DNA of 32,606 nucleotides from Conexibacter sp. GTDB taxonomy: Bacteria > Actinomycetota > Thermoleophilia > Solirubrobacterales > Solirubrobacteraceae. Position 1 is the stretch's first letter. Every line of letters starts with the position of its first letter. The stretch spans positions 1-32,606 of the forward strand of contig JAOPZP010000376.1 of assembly GCA_025964055.1 (NCBI GenBank). Direction: 5' to 3'. The translations under genes and the position numbers were made by a program. The notes under the pieces were generated by a model. It did no database searches. It was not told the origin of the DNA and was given only the letters and a program-made list of their open reading frames with translations. Below, piece after piece: positions 16,514 through 23,276 of this stretch.

Positions 16514-18103
16514 ATGGGCGATCGTGGTTCGGCGTGGGACTGGGTGGCGGCGCAGGCGGAGCGATCTCCAGACCGTCGGTTCATCTTCTTCGAAGGCGAG
16601 TGGCTGACGTACGGCGACGTGGTGGCCCGGGCCGACGGTGTGGCCCGCGGCCTCAGCGTCGTGGGCGTCTCCAAGGGCGACCGCGTCGCCTTCCTCGCGG
16701 GCAACTCCCCGGACTACTTCGTCACCTTCCTGGCGGTCGTCCGCCTCGGAGCGCTGTTCGTGCCGATCATCGACGGCTCCAAGCTGCCCGAGATCGAGTA
16801 CGTCATCAACCACTCCTCCTCGTCCTACCTGGTCACCGACGAGGCGCACCTGGGCGAGATGGGCCTGGCGTCGGCGGACCTGATGGCTGACCTACGGCAC
16901 GTGTTCCTCCTTCCTCAGCCCGAAGGGGACGCCGCCGCGGAGAGCGGGCTCCCGGACGCCGGCCCCGAGCGCCTGACGCTGGACGACCTGCGCGCCATCG
17001 AGGCGCCGTCGCCGTCGGTGCACGTGTCGGGCGACGACGACCTCGGGATCTTCTACACGTCGGGGACGACCGGCAAGCCGAAGGGCGCGGTGCTGCCGCA
17101 TCGGGGGCTGGCCGAGGCCGGGCACCTGATGGCCGAGCGCCTGCAGTACGGACCGGATGACGTCGTGCTGTGCGCGCTGCCGCTGTTCCACGTCGGCGGC
17201 CTGCACTACTGCATGGCGCCGGCCATCGCGGCGCGCAGCGGCGTGATGCTCCAGCGCCGGTTCAGCGTGAGCCGCTTCTGGGCCGACGTCGAGAAGTCCG
17301 GTGCGACGGCGGGCCTGCTGATGCCGGCCATGATGGCCATGCTGCTCACGTTGCCCGAGGCGCCCGACGATCGCGACCATTCCCTCAAGCTCGTGTGCTC
17401 CCACTCCCGCGACCAGAAGTTCTCCGGGCGCTTCGGCGTCGACATCGCGACCACCTGGGCGCTCAGCGAGGGCAGCGGGATCGGCACCTTCACCGCTCCG
17501 GGCTACGAGCGCCACGAGGAGAACCTCATCGGATGGCCGCTGGGCAACGGCGAGCTGAAGATCGTCGACGAGTTCGGCGCGGCGTTGCCCGCCGGCGGCG
17601 TGGGCGAGATCTGCATCCGTCACGACTCGCTGATGCGGGGCTACTGGAACGACTCGGTCCAGACCCGGTTCACGCTGCGGGACGGGTGGCTGCACACCGG
17701 CGACGTCGGCCGCCTGGACGACGAGGGACGGCTCTTCTTCGAGGGGCGCGTCAAGAACATGATCAAGCGCGCCGGCGAGAACGTCGCGGCAGAGGAGGTC
17801 CAGGCCGTCATCACGCAGCACCCGGACGTCGTCGAGTGCGCGGTCATCGGCGTGTCGGACCCGATCCGGACCGAGGAGGTCAAGGCGTTCGTCGTCTGCA
17901 CGGACGGCGCGTCGCTGTCCGGCGAGCAGCTGGTCGAGTGGTGCGAGGAGCGCCTGTCGAGCTTCAAGGTGCCGCGGTACGTCGACTTCACGACGGACCT
18001 GCCCAAGAGCACGACCGGGAAGATCCAGCTGTTCAAGCTCCGCGCGCTGCCCGAGCAGACGGGCTGCTGGGACCGCGCCGCGGCCGAGGGAACCGGACGA
18101 TGA
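16514..18103 (+). CDS. Acyl-CoA synthetase/AMP-dependent ligase
   Basis: This is a 529-residue ANL-superfamily adenylating enzyme. The P-loop is FYTSGTTGKPKGAVLPHRG (about 178-196). A5-type residues lie in TTWALSEGSG, the hinge region is GWLHTGDVGRLDDEG, and the A10 lysine is in PKSTTGKIQLFKL near the C-terminus. It converts a carboxylic acid, ATP and CoA into acyl-CoA, AMP and PPi. The family position looks closer to CaiC/FadD-type ligases than to acetyl-CoA synthetase. The start ATG at 16514 is preceded by TGGAGGG. It opens its own unit with the regulon element and is followed by an APH-type kinase, a pairing also seen in 4-hydroxyacid (levulinate-type) catabolism. Confidence 0.92.
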   Translation: MGDRGSAWDWVAAQAERSPDRRFIFFEGEWLTYGDVVARADGVARGLSVVGVSKGDRVAFLAGNSPDYFVTFLAVVRLGALFVPIIDGSKLPEIEYVINHSSSSYLVTDEAHLGEMGLASADLMADLRHVFLLPQPEGDAAAESGLPDAGPERLTLDDLRAIEAPSPSVHVSGDDDLGIFYTSGTTGKPKGAVLPHRGLAEAGHLMAERLQYGPDDVVLCALPLFHVGGLHYCMAPAIAARSGVMLQRRFSVSRFWADVEKSGATAGLLMPAMMAMLLTLPEAPDDRDHSLKLVCSHSRDQKFSGRFGVDIATTWALSEGSGIGTFTAPGYERHEENLIGWPLGNGELKIVDEFGAALPAGGVGEICIRHDSLMRGYWNDSVQTRFTLRDGWLHTGDVGRLDDEGRLFFEGRVKNMIKRAGENVAAEEVQAVITQHPDVVECAVIGVSDPIRTEEVKAFVVCTDGASLSGEQLVEWCEERLSSFKVPRYVDFTTDLPKSTTGKIQLFKLRALPEQTGCWDRAAAEGTGR

Positions 18104-18138
18104 CCCTGCCACGGGCCGCCGAGGCGTCGCGACCGTGA
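18100..18138 (+). other. 12-codon mini-ORF linking ligase and kinase genes
   Basis: An ATG overlapping the ligase stop (ATGA at 18100) opens a 12-codon frame. It ends in a TGA inside the GTGA that starts the kinase gene at 18135. A ribosome could thus pass from the ligase to the mini-ORF to the kinase by two four-base overlaps. The peptide itself (MTLPRAAEASRP) has no recognisable features. It may be a coupling device or coincidence. Confidence 0.35.
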
Positions 18139-19178
18139 CGACCGGGTCGCCGGCCGCCGCAGACGCGGCGGAGCTGGTCGAGCGCCTTCGGCCGTTCGTC
18201 GCCGAGGCCCTGCCCGAGCTGTCCTCGCTCTCCTCGGCGCGGCGGCTGACCGGCGGCCTGTCCTGCCTGACCTACCTGGTCGGCGGCGACGGCTGGGAGG
18301 CGATCCTCCGCCGTCCGCCGCGGGGCGCGCCGCCACAGCACGACTTCGCCCGTGAGTTCCGCGTCCTCGAGCGTATGTCGAGCGCCACGTCGATCCCGGT
18401 GCCGCGGCCGCTGCTGCTCTGGGAGGACCCGTCGGTCATCGGCGCCCCGTTCTTCCTCATGGACCGGGTGGAGGGCGTCGTCCTGGGCCGAGACACCGCG
18501 CCGGCGCTTCGCGCCCAGCTCGACGGTGCCCAGGTCGGGACGCTGCTCGTCGAGGTGCTCGCCGACCTGGCACGGGTGCCGCCCGAGGTCCTGCCCAGCC
18601 GCAAGGCAGAGAGCGGCTACCTCGAGCGGCAGCTGGGCTTGTTCCGGAGGCTGTGGGATGCGAACAAGACGCGCGAGGTGCCCGAGGTCGAGGAGCTCGC
18701 CGCGTGGCTGGAGTCCCACCGTCCGACGACGCAACGCCTGTCGGCCGTGCACGGTGACTTCAAGATCGACAACGTCATGTTCGTGCCGGGCGGCGAGCCC
18801 GGTATCGCCGCCATCCTCGACTGGGAGCTGGCCGCCGCGGGCGATCCGCTCGTCGACCTGGGCTGGCTGCTGTTCTTCCTGACCCTCGACGCCCAGGACG
18901 AGCTCGAGCTCGGCGACCACGCGATCCGGGCCGGCACCGCGTTCCCGGCGCGTGGCGAGCTGGCCGACCGCTATGCCTCGCGCACCGGGCTGGACCTCGC
19001 CGAGCTCCCCTGGTACGTGGCGCTGTCGGGCTTCAAGCTCGCCGCGATCATGGAGGGCTCGTACCGCCGGTACCTCGAGGGCGACCGCGACTACCCGCAG
19101 TTCGCCGCGCTCGAACACGCCGTCGTGCGCTGGGCGCGGCGCGGCCTGCGGGCCGCTCGGTCCGAGCTGGCGCTCTAG
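18135..19178 (+). CDS. APH/ACAD10-type phosphotransferase (hydroxyacyl-CoA kinase candidate)
   Basis: This is a 347-residue aminoglycoside-phosphotransferase-fold kinase. The catalytic loop is VHGDFKIDNVMF with Asp208 and Asn213, and the metal-binding DWE is at 229-231 in AILDWELAAAGDP. An N-terminal Lys/Arg region (YLVGGDGWEAILRRPP) occupies the ATP-lobe position. The sequence resembles the kinase domains of ACAD10/ACAD11 and LvaA, which phosphorylate 4-hydroxyacyl-CoAs so that an acyl-CoA dehydrogenase-type partner can remove the phosphate. That role fits a neighbourhood full of acyl-CoA dehydrogenases and directly after an acyl-CoA ligase. Antibiotic resistance is not suggested. The start is GTG 18135, which overlaps the stop of a 12-codon mini-ORF. 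Confidence 0.82.
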   Translation: MTTGSPAAADAAELVERLRPFVAEALPELSSLSSARRLTGGLSCLTYLVGGDGWEAILRRPPRGAPPQHDFAREFRVLERMSSATSIPVPRPLLLWEDPSVIGAPFFLMDRVEGVVLGRDTAPALRAQLDGAQVGTLLVEVLADLARVPPEVLPSRKAESGYLERQLGLFRRLWDANKTREVPEVEELAAWLESHRPTTQRLSAVHGDFKIDNVMFVPGGEPGIAAILDWELAAAGDPLVDLGWLLFFLTLDAQDELELGDHAIRAGTAFPARGELADRYASRTGLDLAELPWYVALSGFKLAAIMEGSYRRYLEGDRDYPQFAALEHAVVRWARRGLRAARSELAL

Positions 19179-19196
19179 CCGCGTTGGACCGACATA

Positions 19197-19213
19197 GGTG
19201 TATCATTACGCTA
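19197..19213 (+). promoter_or_regulatory. Shared regulon element copy 6 with -10 box
   Basis: GGTGTATCATTACGC includes TATCAT (19201-19206), a good -10, overlapped by the reversed element ATTACGC (19205-19211). The arrangement matches that at 16452. No convincing -35 is seen. Confidence 0.55.
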
Positions 19214-19223
19214 AATGCGAAGC

Positions 19224-19238
19224 GCCCGGCTTCCGGGC
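19224..19238 (+). other. Leader hairpin before the BadH-like gene
   Basis: GCCCGG and CCGGGC form a perfect 6-bp stem with a CTT loop, between the -10 box and the ribosome site (AAAGGGGAG) of the next gene. Its location in the 5' leader could affect transcript stability or translation; this is inference only. Confidence 0.4.
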
Positions 19239-19256
19239 ACGCTGAAAGGGGAGTCG

Positions 19257-20012
19257 ATGTCGTCACGAGTTGCGCTGGTCACGGGCGGTGCCAGGGGAAT
19301 TGGGCGTGCTATCGCCCTGCGCCTCGGTGAGGAGGGCCATCCCGTCGCCGTCGCCGACCTGTCCGCGGACGGGGCCGCCGACGTCGCTCGCGAGATCAAC
19401 GACGCAGGCGGACGCGCGATCGCCCTGCCTGTCGACATCACCGACTCGGCGGGGGTCCGGGACGCCGTCGCCATCGCCAACGAGGAGCTGGGGCCGATCG
19501 AGGTCCTGGTCAACAACGCCGGCTGGGACGACCTCATGCCGTTCGTCGAGACCGACGAGCCGTTCTGGGACCGCGTGATCGACATCAACTACAAGGGCGT
19601 GCTGCGCCTGACCTCGGCCCTGCTGCCGGGCATGCTCGAGCGGCGCTGGGGGCGCATCGTCAACATCGGCTCCGACGCGGCGCGAGTCGGCTCCTCCCAC
19701 GAGGCGGTCTACGCCGGCGCGAAGGGCGCGGTCATCGCGTTCACGAAGACCATCGCCCGCGAGAGCGCCCGGGCCGGCGTCACGGCCAACGTCGTCTGCC
19801 CAGGCCCGACCGACACGCCGCTGCTGGGCGAGATCGTCGGCGCCGCGGAGGACTCCGCCAAGGTCATCTCGCGCATGACCTCGGCCGTGCCGATGAAGCG
19901 CGTCGGCCAGCCGTCCGAGATCGCCGCCGCGGTGGCGTTCCTGGCTGGGGAGGACGCCGGGTTCATCACAGGCCAGACGCTGTCCGTCAGCGGCGGCCTC
20001 ACCATGGCCTGA
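19257..20012 (+). CDS. BadH-like SDR (2-hydroxycyclohexanecarboxyl-CoA dehydrogenase type)
   Basis: This is a 251-residue SDR with TGGARGIG (9-16), Ser139, Tyr152 and Lys156 (YAGAK). From what I recall of the Rhodopseudomonas BadH sequence, many blocks match. They include VNNAGWD, LLPGMLERRWGRIVNI, SDAARVGSSHEAVYA, VVCPGPTDTPLL and the ending DAGFITGQTLSVSGGLTM. BadH oxidises 2-hydroxycyclohexanecarboxyl-CoA to the 2-keto form, which BadI then opens, and a BadI-like fragment lies at 1-342. I therefore infer an alicyclic or related 3-hydroxyacyl-CoA substrate. The ATG at 19257 has AAAGGGGAG upstream; the earlier in-frame ATG at 19215 lies only eight bases after a -10 box and would need leaderless initiation. 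The thiolase follows directly. Confidence 0.85.
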   Translation: MSSRVALVTGGARGIGRAIALRLGEEGHPVAVADLSADGAADVAREINDAGGRAIALPVDITDSAGVRDAVAIANEELGPIEVLVNNAGWDDLMPFVETDEPFWDRVIDINYKGVLRLTSALLPGMLERRWGRIVNIGSDAARVGSSHEAVYAGAKGAVIAFTKTIARESARAGVTANVVCPGPTDTPLLGEIVGAAEDSAKVISRMTSAVPMKRVGQPSEIAAAVAFLAGEDAGFITGQTLSVSGGLTMA

Positions 20013-20013
20013 G

Positions 20014-21177
20014 ATGAGGATGCCCGAACCGCTCATCGTCGCCGCCGCTCGCACGCCGATCGGGCGCGCGCACAAAGGCTCGCTCGTCGATGTCCGGCCG
20101 GAGGACCTGGCCGCGCTGGCCATCGACTCGGCGCTCTGCCAGGTCCCGGCGCTCGAGCGTGATGCGATCGAGGACGTCATCGTCGGCTGCGCGTTTCCCC
20201 AGCAGCAGCAGGGGATGAACGTCGGCCGGCGCGTTGCCTTGCTGGCGGGGCTCCCCCCGAGCGTGCCGGGGACGACCGTCAACCGCTTCTGCGCGTCGAG
20301 TCTCCAGGCCATCCGGATGGCGGCGCACGCCATCCGCGCCGGGGAGGGCGACGTATTCGTCGCTGCGGGGGTCGAGTCCGTCTCGCGCGTCAACGGGTAC
20401 CCCACCGGCGACGATCGCCATCCGCGCCTCCATGGCGACGACGCGGTGGCCAATGCGTACGTGCCCATGGGGATCACCGCGGAGAACGTCGCACGGCGAT
20501 TCGGTGTCGAGCGCGACGAGATGGATCGGTTCGCCCAGCGGTCGCACGAACGCGCCGTCGCCGCCCAGGACGCCGGGTTCTTCGAGCGCGAGATCGTCCC
20601 CTGCGTCCGGCCCGACGGCTCGGTCGTGCGGGACGACGACGGGCCCCGACGCAACTCGTCGCTCGAGCGGCTCGGCCAGCTCGATCCCGCCTTCCTCCCG
20701 GAGGGCACGGTGACCGGCGGCAACTCCTGCCCGCTGAACGACGGCGCGGCGGCGGTGGTGCTCATGAGCGACGCGGCCGCCGAGCGGTTCGGCGTCCGGC
20801 CCGTCGCGCGGATCCTGGCGTCGGCCGTCAGCGGCATCGAGCCCGAGCTCATGGGGATGGGCCCCGTGGTGGCGGCGCGCCGCGCCCTGGAGCGCGCGGC
20901 GCTGAAGGTCGCCGACCTCGACGTCATCGAGCTCAACGAGGCCTTCGCGGCCCAGGTGCTGCCCGTGTGCCGCGAGCTGGGGATCGACCCGTTCGGTGAC
21001 ACGCTGAACCCTCACGGCGGCGCGATCGCCCTCGGCCATCCGTTCGGCATGTCTGGCGCCCGGATCATGGGCACGCTTCTCAAGGGTCTCGGCTCGCGCG
21101 ACGTCGAGCTTGTCCTGGAGATGATGTGCGTGGGCGGCGGACAGGGCATGGCGATGGTCGTCGAGCGCGTGGCATGA
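20014..21177 (+). CDS. Acetyl-CoA acyltransferase (thiolase)
   Basis: This 387-residue thiolase cleaves a 3-ketoacyl-CoA with CoA to release acetyl-CoA or a shortened acyl-CoA. All three catalytic residues are present: Cys93 in NRFCASSLQA, His342 in ALGHPFGMSG and Cys372 in MMCVGGGQG. The N-terminal AARTPIGRAHKGSL is standard for degradative thiolases. It starts one base after the SDR stop (an alternative ATG is at 20020) and overlaps the next crotonase gene by ATGA. The unit thus supplies dehydrogenase, thiolase and isomerase for ring-opened or side-chain acyl-CoA intermediates. Confidence 0.94.
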   Translation: MRMPEPLIVAAARTPIGRAHKGSLVDVRPEDLAALAIDSALCQVPALERDAIEDVIVGCAFPQQQQGMNVGRRVALLAGLPPSVPGTTVNRFCASSLQAIRMAAHAIRAGEGDVFVAAGVESVSRVNGYPTGDDRHPRLHGDDAVANAYVPMGITAENVARRFGVERDEMDRFAQRSHERAVAAQDAGFFEREIVPCVRPDGSVVRDDDGPRRNSSLERLGQLDPAFLPEGTVTGGNSCPLNDGAAAVVLMSDAAAERFGVRPVARILASAVSGIEPELMGMGPVVAARRALERAALKVADLDVIELNEAFAAQVLPVCRELGIDPFGDTLNPHGGAIALGHPFGMSGARIMGTLLKGLGSRDVELVLEMMCVGGGQGMAMVVERVA

Positions 21178-22001
21178 CCCCGAGCGACGCGCGCTCCGGC
21201 GGCCCGTCGGCGACCGTGGACCTGCAGTGCTCGGGCTCGATCGCGACGATCCGCCTGGACCGCCCCGAGGCCCTGAACGCCTTCGACCGCCGGCTGGGCG
21301 AGGACCTGCTCGCCGCGCTGCGCCGCGTCGCCGCCGACGACGCGATCCGCGCGGTGGTGCTCACCGGCGCCGGGCGTGCGTTCTCCTCCGGCTTCGATCT
21401 CACCACCGTTCGCAACGGCGACTTCGTCGCACCCGACGGGCGCCCGGACCTCTACCGGATCCTCGTCGAGCGCTTCCACCCGTCGATCGCCTGCATCCGC
21501 CAGATGCCCAAGCCCGTCGTGGCGGCGGTGCGCGGACCAGCGGTCGGGATCGGCGTCTCGCTCGCATTGTGCTGCGACCTTGTCGTGGCGTCCGAGAACG
21601 CGTACTTCCTGCTGGCCTTCATCAACCTCGGCCTCGTCCCCGACGGGGGCGCGTCGCTGTTCGTGCCCAGTCGCGTGGGCATGACGCGCGCGACGCGGAT
21701 GGCCATGTTCGGCGAGCCCGTGCCCGCGCACCAGGCTGCGGAATGGGGGCTGATCGACGACGCGTATGCCGATGACGAGTTCGACGCACGGTTGGATGCG
21801 CTGCTCGAACGGCTCGGTGCCGGCCCGACGCGGGCCTACGCCGGAATCAAGCGCCAGCTGAACTACTGGCTCTCCGCGCGCATGCGCGAGCACCTGGAGC
21901 TCGAGGCGTCGATCCAGCAGGAGCTGACCGCCACCTCCGACTTCCGCGAGGGCATCAGCGCCTTCGTCGAGAAGCGAGGGGCGAGCTTCACCGGTTCCTG
22001 A
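21174..22001 (+). CDS. Enoyl-CoA isomerase-like crotonase (PaaG-type motif)
   Basis: This 275-residue crotonase starts at the ATG overlapping the thiolase stop. The oxyanion-hole segment is AFSSGFDLTTV, with GPAVGIGVSLALCCDLVVAS. The two hydratase glutamates are absent, but FINLGLVPDGGASL carries an Asp. That Asp lies at the place used for proton transfer in PaaG-type enoyl-CoA isomerases (LVPDxGG). The C-terminal region holds a long helix ending FVEKRGASFTG, as usual. A double-bond isomerase role is therefore more likely than hydration. It is the last gene of the 19257-22001 operon, before a strong hairpin. Confidence 0.86.
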   Translation: MTPSDARSGGPSATVDLQCSGSIATIRLDRPEALNAFDRRLGEDLLAALRRVAADDAIRAVVLTGAGRAFSSGFDLTTVRNGDFVAPDGRPDLYRILVERFHPSIACIRQMPKPVVAAVRGPAVGIGVSLALCCDLVVASENAYFLLAFINLGLVPDGGASLFVPSRVGMTRATRMAMFGEPVPAHQAAEWGLIDDAYADDEFDARLDALLERLGAGPTRAYAGIKRQLNYWLSARMREHLELEASIQQELTATSDFREGISAFVEKRGASFTGS

Positions 22002-22005
22002 CGCC

Positions 22006-22031
22006 TCGTCGCGCGCGTCGCCGCGCGACGA
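22006..22031 (+). terminator. Hairpin terminator-like element after the thiolase operon
   Basis: TCGTCGCGCG and CGCGCGACGA form a perfect 10-bp GC-rich stem with a 6-nt loop, starting five bases after the isomerase stop. There is no T-tract, which is common for actinobacterial terminators. It ends just before the -35 box of the ABC-importer promoter. Confidence 0.6.
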
Positions 22032-22035
22032 CCGA

Positions 22036-22072
22036 TTGACTTCGGGGATAATCCTCTGTTAGATTACACTTA
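22036..22072 (+). promoter_or_regulatory. Promoter of the ABC importer with regulon element copy 7
   Basis: TTGACT (22036-22041) and TTAGAT (22059-22064) are spaced by 17 bases. The reversed shared element (ATTACAC 22063-22069; the other strand reads AAGTGTAATCTAAC) overlaps the end of the -10 and the start region, the same geometry as at 7812. The inverted repeat ATCCGG/CCGGAT (22075-22080 and 22087-22092) lies immediately downstream. Confidence 0.65.
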
Positions 22073-22074
22073 TC

Positions 22075-22092
22075 ATCCGGATATCCCCGGAT
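22075..22092. repeat. Inverted repeat in the ABC-importer leader
   Basis: ATCCGG and CCGGAT are separated by six bases, just downstream of the predicted transcription start and before the ribosome site GAGGAG at 22101. This is a possible second operator, distinct from the shared AT-rich element. Confidence 0.4.
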
Positions 22093-22115
22093 GTCTGTCT
22101 GAGGAGAGAGCGTTA

Positions 22116-23276
22116 ATGGTCGATCGTCGTATGACCTTGAGTCGACGTGCGCGGTGTTTGGTGGTGGTCGCCGCCGTCGCGGGGATGGGAACCGCGGTCG
22201 CGGGTTGTGGTGACAGCAGCACGGGTCAGAAGACTGCCGCGGCGGCCCCGTCGGCCGCAAGCAGCGGGCTTCAGGAGGCCGAGAAGTTCGTCGCGGCGCA
22301 CAAGTCCGCCCCCACGAGCGTCGGCGCGCTCGAGCCGCTCTCGAAGCGGCCGCCGCAGGGCAAGAAGCTCGTGTACCTCTCATGTGGCGTCCCGCTGTGC
22401 ACGCTGATCGGGCAGGGAGTCCAGGAGGCCGCGCAGCAGTTGGGGTGGAAGGTCCAGCAGCTGACGGCGGGCGCCCTGCCCGAGACCGTCTCCAACGCCT
22501 GGAACCAGGCTCTTCGCCTCAAGCCCGACGGCGTCCTCTCCGTCACCGGCTCCAGGGCGCTCTACAAGCGCCAGCAGGCCGAGTTCGCCAGCAGGGGCGT
22601 CCCGCACGTGGCGCAGGCGGTCCTCGACCCGACCAACGACGGCCTTATCGCGGTGTTGTCGGGTCCGAAGAACTACGTCGAGCGCGGGAAGTGGATGGCC
22701 AACTGGGTCGTCGCCGACACCAAGGCCAAGGCCAACGTCCTGTACTTCACGACGCCTGACTTCCCGATCGTCAACTCGACGCTCGACGGCTTCAAGGCCG
22801 AGATCAAGCGGCTCTGCGACACCTGCGCGGTGGAGAGCCACGACGTCCCGACGTCGTCGATCGGCAAGGAGCTGCCCAGCCAAGTCGTGAACGCGGCACA
22901 GCGCAACCCGAAGGCCAACTACGTCGTCGTGCCCTACGGCGACGTGACCATCGGCATCCCGCAGGCGCTGCAGGCCGCCGGGCTCGCCAACCGCGTCAAG
23001 GTCATCGCCGCCAACCCAGCGTTGACGAACCTCGCGAACATCAAGTCCGGCACCGCCGAGGTCGCATCGGTGGCCGAGGGCAACAAGATGTCGGGCTGGA
23101 TGATGGTCGACGCCATCGCCCGCAAGCTGGTCGGCGACAAGCTGCCGCTGGACACCTACGCGCGGTTGCCGCCGCACCAGTACCTGACGGCGGACAGCAT
23201 CGAGGACCCCAAGCAGCCGTACGTCGGCGTCGCGGGCTACCAGGACGAGTTCGAGCGTTTGTGGCAGCTCCGGTGA
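22116..23276 (+). CDS. Sugar-type ABC importer substrate-binding lipoprotein
   Basis: This is a 386-residue periplasmic-binding-protein type 1 (RbsB-like) lipoprotein. The N-terminus has Arg residues, a hydrophobic stretch, and the lipobox VAGC with Cys31 as the lipidated residue. An Ala/Ser-rich linker follows. The two-lobed binding fold begins near KKLVYLSCGVPLCTLIGQG and continues with regions such as KPDGVLSV and YVVVPYGDVTIGIPQALQAAG. Although the family is named for sugars, actinobacterial catabolic islands often use such proteins for other solutes. Its position among CoA-ester catabolic genes suggests the pathway substrate or a glycoside of it. The ATG at 22116 follows GAGGAG (22101-22106). 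It heads a three-gene importer operon. Confidence 0.88.
   Translation: MVDRRMTLSRRARCLVVVAAVAGMGTAVAGCGDSSTGQKTAAAAPSAASSGLQEAEKFVAAHKSAPTSVGALEPLSKRPPQGKKLVYLSCGVPLCTLIGQGVQEAAQQLGWKVQQLTAGALPETVSNAWNQALRLKPDGVLSVTGSRALYKRQQAEFASRGVPHVAQAVLDPTNDGLIAVLSGPKNYVERGKWMANWVVADTKAKANVLYFTTPDFPIVNSTLDGFKAEIKRLCDTCAVESHDVPTSSIGKELPSQVVNAAQRNPKANYVVVPYGDVTIGIPQALQAAGLANRVKVIAANPALTNLANIKSGTAEVASVAEGNKMSGWMMVDAIARKLVGDKLPLDTYARLPPHQYLTADSIEDPKQPYVGVAGYQDEFERLWQLR

Noticed and set aside
18100..18138. A frameshift between the ligase and kinase genes
   Set aside because: Both flanking proteins are complete, with intact ends, so the short frame between them is not a broken piece of either.
18135..19178. 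Aminoglycoside resistance gene
   Set aside because: The fold is shared, but the sequence and the context (ligase, acyl-CoA dehydrogenases) match the catabolic ACAD10/LvaA-type kinases.
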